A stretch of 64,000 bases of DNA from Haliea sp964022665 (GTDB taxonomy: Bacteria; Pseudomonadota; Gammaproteobacteria; Pseudomonadales; Halieaceae), in NCBI GenBank assembly GCA_964022665.1, contig CAXIDF010000003.1, forward strand, positions 224,218 through 288,217. Direction: 5' to 3'. A program made the translations under genes and the position numbers. Numbering within the stretch: position 1 is the first letter of the stretch; every line of letters begins with the position of its first letter. Positions 43,336-51,848 of this stretch are shown in pieces. Under the pieces are notes generated by a model. The model saw only the letters and a program-made list of their open reading frames with translations, ran no database searches and had not been told where the DNA came from.

Positions 43336-44292
43336 ATGCTGCTGTTTGGCAAAGCGTTCACTCGAGCGCTGCTGGCAAACGGGCTGGCCCTTGTAGTCGG
43401 CCCGTTCTGCGTTCTGGCACAAGCCCAGGACTACATAGACGTGGAAGCTGAGCGCGCGGCGGCCGAGGGTCGTGCGGCGAGTTCCGCCCCTGCGTCCCGT
43501 TCGGCGGGGCAGGGTGCCCAGCCGGCACAAGCCTATCCGGTTACCAGCTATGGCATTGGCACGGCCACCAACCCGGAACAGTCCGCTTCCACAATGGCTC
43601 CGGTCGCGCCAGCGCCTGTTGCCGCCGCTGGCGGTAATGCCGGGCAGTTGATGCTGCAGGTACAGCAGTTGCAGCAGGAGGTCATGCGCCTCAACGGGGT
43701 TGTCGAAGAGCAGGCTCACGAGCTGCGCACCTTGAAGAGCCAAAGCCTGGAACGCTATCTCGATATTGACCGCCGCCTGAGCCTGTTGGCCGGTGGTTCG
43801 GTCGACGGTGCAGAACTGCCAACCGCGGGCCCGGCTGCGGTGGATTCGACTGCGGCACCAGCCCCTCGCCCCGAGGCGGCTGGCGCTGCTGCCACAACGG
43901 AGCAGCCCGGTGAGGCGGCGGCCTATCAGGCGGCCTATGCGCTGGTGCGCGGCCAGAAGTTCGATGAGGCCGTCAGTGCTTTCCAGCAGTTCCTGCGCGA
44001 CTACCCTGCAGGCCGCTTCACCCCCAATGCACACTACTGGCTGGGTGAGTTGTATCTGGTTACGACCCCGCCCGATGTAGAGTCCGCGCGACAGTCCTTT
44101 ATGTTGCTGCTTGATCTGTATCCTGCCGACTCCAAGGTGCCCGATGCCCTGTTCAAGCTGGGCAAGATCCACTTTACCAAGGGGAATCGGGATCGCGCCC
44201 GCGAGTTTTTTGATCGCGTCATCAATGAGTATGGTGCCTCCAACAGTGCGGCGGTGAAACTGGCTCAGGACTTCATCAACGAGAACTACTGA
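43336..44292 (+). CDS. cpoB: CpoB (YbgF), cell-division coordinator of the Tol-Pal system
   Basis: The 318-aa periplasmic protein has a signal peptide ending AQAQ, a coiled-coil segment (LMLQVQQLQQEVMRLNGVVEEQAHELRTLKSQ) that forms trimers and a C-terminal TPR domain (EAAAYQAAYALVRGQKFDEAVSAFQQFLRDYPAGRFTPNAHYWLGELYL...). CpoB couples outer-membrane constriction by Tol to septal wall synthesis by PBP1B. It is the last tol-pal gene and leads on to queE after 13 bases. Confidence 0.94.
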   Translation: MLLFGKAFTRALLANGLALVVGPFCVLAQAQDYIDVEAERAAAEGRAASSAPASRSAGQGAQPAQAYPVTSYGIGTATNPEQSASTMAPVAPAPVAAAGGNAGQLMLQVQQLQQEVMRLNGVVEEQAHELRTLKSQSLERYLDIDRRLSLLAGGSVDGAELPTAGPAAVDSTAAPAPRPEAAGAAATTEQPGEAAAYQAAYALVRGQKFDEAVSAFQQFLRDYPAGRFTPNAHYWLGELYLVTTPPDVESARQSFMLLLDLYPADSKVPDALFKLGKIHFTKGNRDRAREFFDRVINEYGASNSAAVKLAQDFINENY

Positions 44293-44305
44293 CCCCGGTC
44301 AGCCC

Positions 44306-45001
44306 ATGACAAGTACTTTATCGACCAGCGCCGGCCCGGCTCCTGATGCCGTCGGCGACCCCACGCTGCGGATCACCGAGATCTTCTACTCACTGCAGGG
44401 CGAAGCGCGTACCGTGGGCCTGCCTACCGTGTTCGTGCGGCTCACCGGATGCCCGCTGCGTTGCGTTTACTGCGATACCGCCTATGCCTTCAATGGCGGA
44501 GAGCTGCGCGCGCTGTCCGGGGTGCTGGCCGACGTGGCTGCATACAGGCCGCGTTATGTGACGGTGACCGGTGGCGAACCCCTGGCCCAGAAAAACTGTT
44601 TGCCACTGCTGTCCGCGCTGTGCGATGCCGGTTACGAGGTTTCGCTGGAGACTTCCGGCGCATTGCCGGTGGACGAGGTGGACCCCCGCGTGGTGAAAGT
44701 GCTCGACCTGAAAACGCCCGCCTCCCAAGAGGCCCACCGCAATGATTACAGCAACGTACAGCACCTCACACCTCACGATCAGGTGAAGTTCGTGATTTGC
44801 GACCGCGCGGACTACGAGTGGGCACGCTTCAAGCTGGATGAGTACAACCTGGCGCAGCGCGTGTCGGATGTGCTGTTTTCCCCCAGCCATGGCCAGCTGC
44901 ACGGGCGCGAGCTGGCGGCATGGATTCTCGCCGATAACCTCCCGGTGCGGCTACAGCTGCAGCTGCACAAACTGTTGTGGAACGATGAGCCCGGTCACTG
45001 A
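44306..45001 (+). CDS. queE: 7-carboxy-7-deazaguanine synthase QueE
   Basis: The 231-aa radical SAM enzyme makes the deazaguanine ring on the way to queuosine in tRNA. The cluster-binding motif is CPLRCVYC (CxxxCxxC) in a TGCPLRCVYCDTAYAFNGG context, and VTVTGGEPLAQ follows. The gene overlaps queC by 17 bases. queD and queF are not in the window, so the pathway is completed elsewhere. Confidence 0.95.
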   Translation: MTSTLSTSAGPAPDAVGDPTLRITEIFYSLQGEARTVGLPTVFVRLTGCPLRCVYCDTAYAFNGGELRALSGVLADVAAYRPRYVTVTGGEPLAQKNCLPLLSALCDAGYEVSLETSGALPVDEVDPRVVKVLDLKTPASQEAHRNDYSNVQHLTPHDQVKFVICDRADYEWARFKLDEYNLAQRVSDVLFSPSHGQLHGRELAAWILADNLPVRLQLQLHKLLWNDEPGH

Positions 45002-45686
45002 GCGCCCGGGCACGGGGCAGCGTGCGGTTATCCTGGTATCCGGCGGCCTGGATTCCACCACGGTGCTCGCCATGGCGTTGCGGCAGGGCTATGAGTGCTA
45101 CACGCTGAGTTTTGATTACGGGCAGCGCCATCGCGCCGAATTGGTGGCGGCAGAGCGTGTATCGACCGCGCACCGCGGTGTACAGCACAAGGTCGTTACC
45201 CTCAATCTCGACAGCATCGGCGGTTCCGCCCTCACCGATCCCGCTATCGCCGTGCCCGAGGAGGCGACAACAGGAATACCGGTGACCTACGTGCCGGCAC
45301 GCAACACCGTGTTCCTGTCCATTGCGCTGGGCTGGGCCGAGGTGCTGGATGCCCAGGCTATTTTTATCGGGGTGAATGCCGTGGATTACTCCGGCTACCC
45401 CGACTGCCGCCCGGCCTACATTACCGCCTTTGAGGAAATGGCCAATCTTGCCACCCGTGCTGGCGTGGAAGGGCGGCGGCTTACCCTGCACACGCCCTTG
45501 ATGCATCTCTCCAAGGCCGAAATCATTGCCGCAGGTATCGGCCTGGGTGTCGACTACACGCTCACCGTCTCCTGCTACCAGGCTACCGATGAAGGTCTGG
45601 CCTGCGGCCGTTGCGATGCCTGCCGGCTGCGGCGCGACGGTTTCCTGCAGGCTGGCGTTGCCGACCCGACGCGTTACCGGCCATAG
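44985..45686 (+). CDS. queC: 7-cyano-7-deazaguanine synthase QueC
   Basis: The 233-aa ATP-dependent enzyme turns 7-carboxy-7-deazaguanine into preQ0. It has the PP-loop SGGLDSTTVLA and a zinc site made by CYQATDEGLACGRCDACRLR. The ATG at 44985 lies inside the end of queE, so translation is coupled. It closes the collinear run that begins at ruvC, and the tRNA-Lys gene with its own promoter follows. Confidence 0.95.
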   Translation: MSPVTERPGTGQRAVILVSGGLDSTTVLAMALRQGYECYTLSFDYGQRHRAELVAAERVSTAHRGVQHKVVTLNLDSIGGSALTDPAIAVPEEATTGIPVTYVPARNTVFLSIALGWAEVLDAQAIFIGVNAVDYSGYPDCRPAYITAFEEMANLATRAGVEGRRLTLHTPLMHLSKAEIIAAGIGLGVDYTLTVSCYQATDEGLACGRCDACRLRRDGFLQAGVADPTRYRP

Positions 45687-45720
45687 CGGGTCAATTGCCG
45701 GCGTTTGACGTAAAAAGCAC

Positions 45721-45748
45721 TTGAGTTTTATGGTCAAATCCGTACTAT
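45721..45748 (+). promoter_or_regulatory. Promoter of tRNA-Lys
   Basis: TTGAGT (-35) and TACTAT (-10) with a 16-base spacer sit 14 bases before the tRNA 5' end. Confidence 0.55.
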
Positions 45749-45762
45749 ACGCACCTCCTCCG

Positions 45763-45838
45763 GGGCCGTTAGCTCAGTTGGTAGAGCAGTTGGCTTTTAA
45801 CCAATTGGTCGCTGGTTCGAATCCAGCACGGCCCACCA
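45763..45838 (+). tRNA. tRNA-Lys (UUU)
   Basis: The 76-base gene folds as a full cloverleaf: acceptor GGGCCGT with ACGGCCC, D arm GCTCAGTTGGTAGAGC, anticodon loop with TTT, T arm CTGGTTCGAATCCAG, and an encoded CCA end. It is close to E. coli tRNA-Lys. It borders mobile DNA: an IS element starts 14 bases downstream and an integrase fragment lies 1.3 kb further on. Confidence 0.97.
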
Positions 45839-45853
45839 TATTCCCCTGGTCTG

Positions 45854-45899
45854 TACCGGAGACATCCTTTACAGATTATACCGGGCACATGGTTTACAG
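45854..45899 (+). repeat. Left IS end: two 21-base transposase-binding modules
   Basis: Modules at 45854-45874 and 45879-45899 share TACCGG-ACAT--TTTACAG and are four bases apart. They mirror the right end. Confidence 0.8.
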
Positions 45900-47063
45900 T
45901 TCCGGTACCAAGGGATTGGTGGCGGGTTCAACCCGCCCCACATCTTCATCAAAGAATCCTAGATCATAATCCAAGAAGCTGACAAGCCAGATCTTGTCTT
46001 CAACTTCCCGTATGCCCACTGTTTGCCCGGCAAATACCGTGCTCAGGTTGATTTTCCGTTTGCCGATACAGATTCTGCCGCACTGGGTGACGTGAACCGA
46101 GCGATCGTGATAAGGATATTCAGGCTCCTCAGGAGGCCGGTAAGCCCTCGCTGAAGGTGTATACAGGTCGCCGGGGTATTGCCCGTTTAACGACTGGTGC
46201 GGGCGCTCGTTGTTGTAAACCTGTACGAACTTGTCGAATCGGTCCTGTTGCTGCAGGAAGTTGAACGAGGCCGGCTTGGTGGCTTCCTTCTTCAGTGTCA
46301 GGTGCATGCGTTCGTGCCTTCCGTTCTGCTGGGGATTGCCGGGTTTGATCCGCTCGATATTGATTCCCAGCCTTAGCCACCAGATCGATAGTCGACTCAG
46401 GCCAAACAGCGCATTTGGGGAAGCGAAAGGCAGACCATTATCTGAGCGTATGGCATCGGGTAGCCCGAACTCCTTGAAAACTCGCTCAAATACGGTAAAC
46501 GCGAAGGTGGACTTCGTGGATTCGAGCCCTTCACACGCCAGCAGGTAGCGAGACTGGTAATCAGTGATGGTGAGCGGGTAACAATATTGATGGCTACCCA
46601 GCATGAACTCGCCCTTGTAATCGACACACCACAGTCCATTAGGCCTGCATGAATTGGTCAGCGGCGTTCCTTGAGCCTTGTGGCGACGCCGCTTACGCCG
46701 TTTGACCAGGCCGTGGCGATCCAGTACGGCATGAACGGTGCTCTTGGCTGGCGGCTGGATCATAGGGTATTCCCGGATCAATTTATCGCGGATCTTTGGG
46801 GCGCCCCAGGTGGGAAATTCGCGCTTGAGCTGCAAGATTGTGCGCTCTATCTGGAAAGGCAGTTGATTGGCGTGGCGGTAAGGCCGACGGCTACGATCCT
46901 GCAATCCATCAAGCCCACAATCCTTGTATCGACTGAAGATTTTGTAACCTGTGGGTCTGGAGATACCGAACTCGCGGCACAGAGATGACATCTTCTCGCC
47001 ATCCAGGAGCCTCGCTACAAACTTAAGGCGTTCATCCATTGGCTTACACTCTTTCCAGGGCAT
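45894..47063 (-). CDS. IS481-family transposase (integrase core)
   Basis: The 389-aa protein has an N-terminal helix-turn-helix (LKFVARLLDGEKMSSLCREFGISRPTGYKIFSRYK), then a retroviral-integrase-type core. The DDE residues are Asp in LWCVDYKGEF, Asp in AIRSDNGLPF and Glu in QNGRHERMH. A C-terminal IS481 DNA-binding segment follows. The start at 47063 has GGGAG eight bases upstream; a longer reading frame would run into the inverted repeat. The reading frame is intact, so the element may still be active. Confidence 0.92.
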   Translation of the reverse strand: MPWKECKPMDERLKFVARLLDGEKMSSLCREFGISRPTGYKIFSRYKDCGLDGLQDRSRRPYRHANQLPFQIERTILQLKREFPTWGAPKIRDKLIREYPMIQPPAKSTVHAVLDRHGLVKRRKRRRHKAQGTPLTNSCRPNGLWCVDYKGEFMLGSHQYCYPLTITDYQSRYLLACEGLESTKSTFAFTVFERVFKEFGLPDAIRSDNGLPFASPNALFGLSRLSIWWLRLGINIERIKPGNPQQNGRHERMHLTLKKEATKPASFNFLQQQDRFDKFVQVYNNERPHQSLNGQYPGDLYTPSARAYRPPEEPEYPYHDRSVHVTQCGRICIGKRKINLSTVFAGQTVGIREVEDKIWLVSFLDYDLGFFDEDVGRVEPATNPLVPEL

Positions 47064-47088
47064 TTGGGCATCTCCCAAATACCTAAAG

Positions 47089-47134
47089 GTGTAAACCATG
47101 TCTCCGGTATTTGCTGTAAGTTATGTCTCAGGTA
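47089..47134 (-). repeat. Right IS end: two 21-base transposase-binding modules
   Basis: On the minus strand the modules at 47114-47134 (outer) and 47089-47109 (inner) repeat the left-end sequence with the same four-base spacing. Confidence 0.8.
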
Positions 47135-47144
47135 CTACACCTTT

Positions 47145-47175
47145 ACTATCAACGGCTCTACCCAGTTAACGGGGG
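47145..47175 (-). other. tRNA-like fragment, possible attachment-site relic
   Basis: Read on the minus strand, CCGTTAACTGGGTAGAGC then CGTTGA resembles the 5' part of tRNA-Lys (CCGTTAGCTCAGTTGGTAGAGCAGTTGG) apart from a short deletion. It lies between the IS and the integrase remnant. The likeness is short and may be chance. Confidence 0.25.
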
Positions 47176-47187
47176 ATGGGCCGATAT

Positions 47188-47415
47188 TCACTGGTTCTTG
47201 ATGGTCCCGGGGGTGAGATTCTGCCCCCGCCAGTGCTCGACCAGGGCCCGGACATGCTTCTGCTTCAGGGACGTCGCCTGCAGCTGCCGAAAGCCCAGCT
47301 CGTGCAACTGGTTGGCGATGGCCGTCAGTTGCCGTTCTCGGCCTACCCGGGTTTCAAAGCTGCCTTCGTGGCTGTGCCGGCATAACATTTTCAGTTGGTA
47401 GTTCAGGTCGCGCAT
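47188..47415 (-). pseudogene. Integrase remnant (N-terminal SAM-like domain of a tyrosine recombinase)
   Basis: The 75-aa frame (MRDLNYQLKMLCRHSHEGSF..., ANQLHELGFRQLQATSLKQKHVRALVEHWRGQNLTPGTIKN) matches the start of integrases of integrative elements. It stops right after GTIKN, where full-length enzymes go on into the catalytic domain; the Arg-His-Arg-Tyr part is absent. Its 3' end is 52 bases from the IS, so an IS-linked deletion probably removed the rest. It marks a former integration next to tRNA-Lys. Confidence 0.75.
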
Positions 47416-47470
47416 AGTGCTGCATCCATCGGTGAGTGTTTCTGATCACCTGGCAACAAAAGCTGCGCAG

Positions 47471-47516
47471 GCCCGCTGGGCGGTGTGTGGCGTCAGCCAC
47501 ACACCGCCCAGCGGGC
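47471..47516. repeat. Perfect 20-bp inverted repeat with 6-base loop
   Basis: Arms 47471-47490 and 47497-47516 (each starting or ending in GCCCGCTGGGCGG or its complement) are exactly complementary around CGTCAG. No T run follows on either side. It lies between the integrase remnant and selO, ahead of the selO start I chose. Confidence 0.85.
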
Positions 47517-47544
47517 AACATTCAGGAGCAGGAGCGCGAAGACA

Positions 47545-49035
47545 TTGACTACTGGAGCCAAGAGCCCCCGTTTCGACAACAGCTTTGCCCGCCTGCCGGA
47601 CCGCTTCTACCAGCGGCTGGCACCAACCGCCGTGGCGGCGCCCGCGCCGATACGCGTCAACCGGGCCCTGGCCCTGGAGCTGGGGCTGGACCCGGACTGG
47701 CTGTCCTCAGCGGAGGGTACGGCCTTCCTTGCGGGCAACACCGTCATCGAGGGCTCGGAGCCCCTGGCAGCGGCCTACGCAGGACACCAGTTCGGCGGCT
47801 TCAACCCGCAACTTGGGGATGGCCGCGCCATCCTGCTGGGGGAACTCCGCAGCGCCAACGGCCAGCGCGTGGACCTGCAGCTTAAAGGTGCGGGCCGCAC
47901 CCACTGGTCCCGGGGTGGCGATGGCCGCTCACCGCTGGGGCCGGTACTGCGGGAGTACATGGTCAGCGAGGCCATGGCAACCCTGGGGGTGCCCAGCACC
48001 CGCGCCTTGGCGGCAGTCACTACCGGGGAGCAGGTATTTCGTGACCGGGCGCTGCCGGGCGCGGTGCTGGCGCGGGTAGCCGCCAGCCATATCCGCATTG
48101 GCAGCTTTGAATACTTTGCCGCGCGCAAGGACACGGAGGCCCTGGCCATCCTGGTGCGCTATACCCTGGAACGCCATTACCCGGAGCGGGCGGATGCGGA
48201 AAATCCTGCCCTGGCCCTGCTTGAATCGGTAGTAAATGCCCAGGCCAGCCTGATTTCCCGCTGGCAGCTGCTGGGCTTTATTCACGGGGTGATGAATACC
48301 GACAATATGCTGCTGTCCGGGGAAACCATCGACTACGGCCCCTGCGCGTTCATGGACGCCTTCAACCCGGATACGGTGTTCAGCTCCATCGACCACGCGG
48401 GCCGCTACGCCTACCGCAACCAGCCCGCCATTGCCCACTGGAATCTGGCCTGCCTGGCCCAGGCCCTGGTGCCGGTATTGCACGAGGATCCGGAGCAGGC
48501 CGTGGCCCTGGCCCAAGGCGCGGTGGATAACTATAGCGACCAGTTTCTGGAGGCTCATACCGCAGGGCTCAAGGCCAAGCTGGGGCTGGTGGAAAATCGC
48601 GCCGAAGACTCCACGCTCATCGAGGACCTGTACACCCTGATGGCTGCCGAGGCGACGGACTTCACCCTCACGTTCCGCCGCCTGGCGGACCTGGCCAGCC
48701 CCGGCACAACTGGCGGCCAGGACTGCAGCGAGCTCTACGCCCTGCCCTCACCCTTTGACCCCTGGCTGGCCCGCTGGCGACAACGCCTCGCCCTTGAATC
48801 CGCCGACCCAGCCCAGCGGCAGGCAGCCATGTACCACGCCAACCCGATCTTCATACCCCGCAACCACCTGGTGGAAGCAGCCATCGCCGCAGCGACAGAC
48901 CAGGGCAATTTCGCACTCTTTCACGCCCTGGTGGAACGCCTGGCGGACCCCTGGACCTGGAATGGGCAGGACCGCGACTTCGCCCTGCCACCCGGCCCCG
49001 GGCAGCGGGTCTACCAGACATTCTGCGGTACCTGA
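47545..49035 (+). CDS. selO: SelO (YdiU) pseudokinase-fold protein AMPylator
   Basis: SelO transfers AMP from ATP to protein hydroxyls and in E. coli responds to oxidative stress. The 496-aa protein has FDNSFARLPDRFYQRLAPT at the start, AGHQFGGFNPQLGDGRAILLGE, LKGAGRTHWSRGGDGRSPLGPVLREYMVSEAM, and the catalytic HGVMNTDNMLLSGETIDYGPCAFMD. I chose TTG at 47545 because an earlier GTG at 47485 lies inside the palindrome and adds a non-family stretch. The E. coli SelO C-terminal Cys (not Sec) is matched by Cys in the terminal FCGT. Confidence 0.92.
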   Translation: MTTGAKSPRFDNSFARLPDRFYQRLAPTAVAAPAPIRVNRALALELGLDPDWLSSAEGTAFLAGNTVIEGSEPLAAAYAGHQFGGFNPQLGDGRAILLGELRSANGQRVDLQLKGAGRTHWSRGGDGRSPLGPVLREYMVSEAMATLGVPSTRALAAVTTGEQVFRDRALPGAVLARVAASHIRIGSFEYFAARKDTEALAILVRYTLERHYPERADAENPALALLESVVNAQASLISRWQLLGFIHGVMNTDNMLLSGETIDYGPCAFMDAFNPDTVFSSIDHAGRYAYRNQPAIAHWNLACLAQALVPVLHEDPEQAVALAQGAVDNYSDQFLEAHTAGLKAKLGLVENRAEDSTLIEDLYTLMAAEATDFTLTFRRLADLASPGTTGGQDCSELYALPSPFDPWLARWRQRLALESADPAQRQAAMYHANPIFIPRNHLVEAAIAAATDQGNFALFHALVERLADPWTWNGQDRDFALPPGPGQRVYQTFCGT

Positions 49036-49122
49036 TTCAGCGCTACGCTTGACCGTGGCGGCAGTCTGCCACGGCCCTGGCTGCTCATGCATATGTAGGA
49101 TGCCCGGCAACTCTCACGTCTA

Positions 49123-49156
49123 GTACTGTCGTCCTCAGCTCAGCATAGAACAGTAC
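49123..49156. promoter_or_regulatory. Inverted repeat upstream of the second TonB receptor
   Basis: GTACTGT (49123-49129) and ACAGTAC (49150-49156) are perfect inverted copies with a 20-base spacer in the 221-base gap between selO and the receptor gene. It could be an operator or a weak selO terminator; I see no clear sigma-70 promoter in this gap. Confidence 0.35.
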
Positions 49157-49220
49157 CCTCTCAACAGGGCCCGATTCGTCGTGCCTGTTGCCTGGCAGTG
49201 ACTACATGCGGGCATGGTTC

Positions 49221-49234
49221 ATAACACGTATCCC
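49221..49234 (+). promoter_or_regulatory. Leader motif shared with the 62443 gene
   Basis: ATAACACGTATCCC lies 22 bases before the receptor start and matches 13 of 14 bases with 62400-62413 before an SDR gene. Confidence 0.35.
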
Positions 49235-49256
49235 TGAGATCCCATAAGAGGCCATC

Positions 49257-51779
49257 ATGCGAACATACTCCAACCGCCCTCAGTCGATGTCCACGATCGC
49301 CTTGGCATTAGCTGCAGTGACCTACTACTCTGCACCGGCACTGGCACAGAGCACTGGCCTGGAAGAAGTCATCGTCACCGCGCAGAAACGCGAGGAATCC
49401 AGCCAGGACACCCCGATATCGATCACCGCGCTCAGCGCAGCCGCCATTGAAAATCGGGGCGTGTACAACACGCAGGACCTGATGGGCCAGGTGCCCGGCA
49501 TGTCCGGCTTTGACTCACCCGGCAGTCGCTCGGCTGTCGCCTTGAACATGCGCGGCATTTCCGGCGGAGGCCCCGCCAACCTCTCGGTTGATCCGGCCAT
49601 CGCACTGTATCAGGACGGTGTTTACATCGGTAAACAAGTCGGCTCCGCCATGGACGTCGCGGAAATTGAGCGAATAGAAGTACTGCGTGGGCCACAAGGC
49701 ACACTCTATGGCCGCAACTCCACGGGTGGTGCGGTGAACATCATCTCGAAAAAACCCACGGGAGAATTCGGTATTCGCGCGAATGCCAGCGTGGGCAATT
49801 ACAACGCCCGTCAACTCAAGGTCAACCTCGACAGTGATGCCATCGGCGCTGTGGGCAGCGGACTGGGAGAATTGGCGTTCAATTTCGGCTACCAGACCAG
49901 GCTGCGCGATGCGCTCTACGACAACAACAGTCCAGGCGGCAAGGACTTCGACGACCTGGACCGGCAGGCATGGCGGGTCGCGGCGCGCTGGACCATCTCC
50001 GACACGCTGAATGTGGATTACGCCTACGACGAAAGTACCCTCGATGAATCCATGTCATTACAGCAAACCGTGGGTTTCACCGCTCTTGATCCGGCCGGAA
50101 CCATCGGCCGGGTAGGCGCAATGCAGGGGCTGTTGGGAGCCGCACAATTCTGGTCCAGCATATCCGGCTCGGACCCGCGCCTGTCCGAGCGCTGGATTCC
50201 CTCTCTGGAAAAAACGATCGCGGCCTATCAACAGGCGGAAGCCAACGGACAGGGGCGCCGCAGCTCCGGCAGCGCCGATTTTGCACCGGTCACCACCAAC
50301 GACGTCGACGGACATACGCTGACCATCAGCTGGGATGCAGGGAATCTGGGCTTTCTCGGCGATGTCACCTTCCGTTCAATTTCGGCCATGCGTGAGCTCG
50401 AAACCTTCGTCTTTGGGGATCTGGAAGACATCGACTCGAGACTGGATGCCAACGGCGTCGGCGCGTATTCCGATCTGGTGCATCTGACCCTGGGGCAGCT
50501 GTACGGGCCCTCTTCCGGCTTTTCCTACCCACTGCTGGACAGCCTGTGGAACTTCATCGATACCGGTGGCGCCTTCCACAGCAAACAGGACACGGTTACC
50601 CGCTATGAGCAGTGGTCAGAAGAGCTGCAAATGATCGGGGCAACGGACAGCGTCAAGTACGTGCTCGGACTTTACTATTTCGAGGACGAGGGCGAATACC
50701 GTCGCAACGCCACCTTCGCCGCGCCCCTGAATGGCTTGGGTGCCGATCAGTTTTACGACAATGCCACCGACGCCTGGGCTGTGTTTTCGCAAGTGACCTG
50801 GACACCGGACTGGCTGGAACAGCGCTTGTCGCTAACCGCCGGACTGCGCTACACGGAAGAAGACAAAACCATTGACTACAACTATGGCGAAGTTGTGTCA
50901 CCCTTCGGCGTGGTTCCTCCACAATCTGTCAGCCGGGATCAGGATTTCAGCAATACCAGCGGCAGTCTTACCGCAGCCTACGCGTTTTCTGACGAGATGA
51001 ACGCCTACCTGACCTACTCCACGGGCTATCGCAGTGGCGGCTTCAACGGTGAAATCTTCGATAACGCCTATGACGAGGAAACCATAGAGCAGTACGAAGT
51101 GGGGCTGAAGAGCGACTGGCTGGACAATCGCTTGCGCATCAACGCATCGCTGTTCAGCTACGCCTATGAGGATCTGCAAGTAACACGGTCTGAGGTTGTT
51201 AACGGCGCCGCCACCACGCTCATTGCCAATGCGGGCGCAGCCGACCGCTGGGGCGGAGAGCTGGAGATTTCCGCAGCGCCGCTTGAAGATATGGTCGTCG
51301 CCTTGAGCTATGCTTACATCAACGGTGATTTTGACGACTATCCCGATGTCTGCGGCACGAATGTTCCGACCACGTGCCTCGACGGTACCCGTGCAGCAAG
51401 GCGCACCTCGCCCGACTATCAGCTTAACGCCTCGCTGGACTACGTGTTTGCACGTACCGGCCTGGGTGATGTCCGCGGCTACCTGCAAGTCAATCACCAG
51501 GGTGAATGGGACGAAAACCCCATGTGGTCCGGCCTGGTGGGTGGCGAGCCGGTGATTTACGACCAGATTGGCATGGACGCAAGAACGCTGGTGGATGCGC
51601 GCCTGAGTCTGGAAAACATCCAGATTGGCGACAGCACACTGCGCGTCACCCTGTGGGGCAGAAACCTGCTGGATGACGACTACCCCACCTATTCCATCAA
51701 CTTTGGCGGGCTCGGTCTTATCACGGAACAGTATGGGCCACCGCGGACCTATGGCATCGAGGTCAACTATGAATACTGA
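49257..51779 (+). CDS. TonB-dependent outer-membrane receptor
   Basis: The 840-aa receptor has a signal peptide (IALALAAVTYYSAPALAQ), TonB-box region (LEEVIVTAQKREESSQDTPISI), plug domain (ALNMRGISGGGPANLSVDPAIALYQDGVYI; RIEVLRGPQGTLYGRNSTGGAVNIISKKP) and a barrel that ends EVNYEY. The plug belongs to the class found with catabolic operons in sphingomonads and marine gammaproteobacteria. An AGAGG site precedes the ATG. It heads the second accessory region, so it should import that region's substrate. Confidence 0.94.
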   Translation: MRTYSNRPQSMSTIALALAAVTYYSAPALAQSTGLEEVIVTAQKREESSQDTPISITALSAAAIENRGVYNTQDLMGQVPGMSGFDSPGSRSAVALNMRGISGGGPANLSVDPAIALYQDGVYIGKQVGSAMDVAEIERIEVLRGPQGTLYGRNSTGGAVNIISKKPTGEFGIRANASVGNYNARQLKVNLDSDAIGAVGSGLGELAFNFGYQTRLRDALYDNNSPGGKDFDDLDRQAWRVAARWTISDTLNVDYAYDESTLDESMSLQQTVGFTALDPAGTIGRVGAMQGLLGAAQFWSSISGSDPRLSERWIPSLEKTIAAYQQAEANGQGRRSSGSADFAPVTTNDVDGHTLTISWDAGNLGFLGDVTFRSISAMRELETFVFGDLEDIDSRLDANGVGAYSDLVHLTLGQLYGPSSGFSYPLLDSLWNFIDTGGAFHSKQDTVTRYEQWSEELQMIGATDSVKYVLGLYYFEDEGEYRRNATFAAPLNGLGADQFYDNATDAWAVFSQVTWTPDWLEQRLSLTAGLRYTEEDKTIDYNYGEVVSPFGVVPPQSVSRDQDFSNTSGSLTAAYAFSDEMNAYLTYSTGYRSGGFNGEIFDNAYDEETIEQYEVGLKSDWLDNRLRINASLFSYAYEDLQVTRSEVVNGAATTLIANAGAADRWGGELEISAAPLEDMVVALSYAYINGDFDDYPDVCGTNVPTTCLDGTRAARRTSPDYQLNASLDYVFARTGLGDVRGYLQVNHQGEWDENPMWSGLVGGEPVIYDQIGMDARTLVDARLSLENIQIGDSTLRVTLWGRNLLDDDYPTYSINFGGLGLITEQYGPPRTYGIEVNYEY

Positions 51780-51782
51780 TCC

Positions 51783-51802
51783 GACCGGGCGCACGCCCGG
51801 TC
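51783..51802 (+). terminator. Strong hairpin after the TonB receptor gene
   Basis: GACCGGGC and GCCCGGTC pair perfectly around GCAC, six bases after the stop. No T run follows. It should lower expression of the SDR gene relative to the receptor. Confidence 0.5.
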
Positions 51803-51848
51803 AATCACCCCATTTCGACGCCGGGGTCAGGAGGCTCTCATCAAAGAC

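Larger units (their letters stand above)
45852..47136 (-). mobile_element. IS481-like insertion sequence
   Basis: The element is about 1.28 kb and holds one DDE transposase gene read on the minus strand. Each end carries two 21-base modules of the same sequence family (starting TACCGGAGACAT) spaced by four bases, in inverted orientation between ends, so the terminal inverted repeats are about 46 bases. I set the borders at the outermost matching bases. No target-site duplication is visible next to them, which suggests later deletion or a border a few bases off. Confidence 0.85.

Noticed and set aside
46129..46380. Second small gene inside the IS
   Set aside because: It overlaps the transposase frame, has no ribosome-binding site and no match to IS accessory proteins.
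47145..47175. A second functional tRNA gene
   Set aside because: Only part of the 5' half resembles tRNA-Lys; there is no acceptor pairing or T arm.
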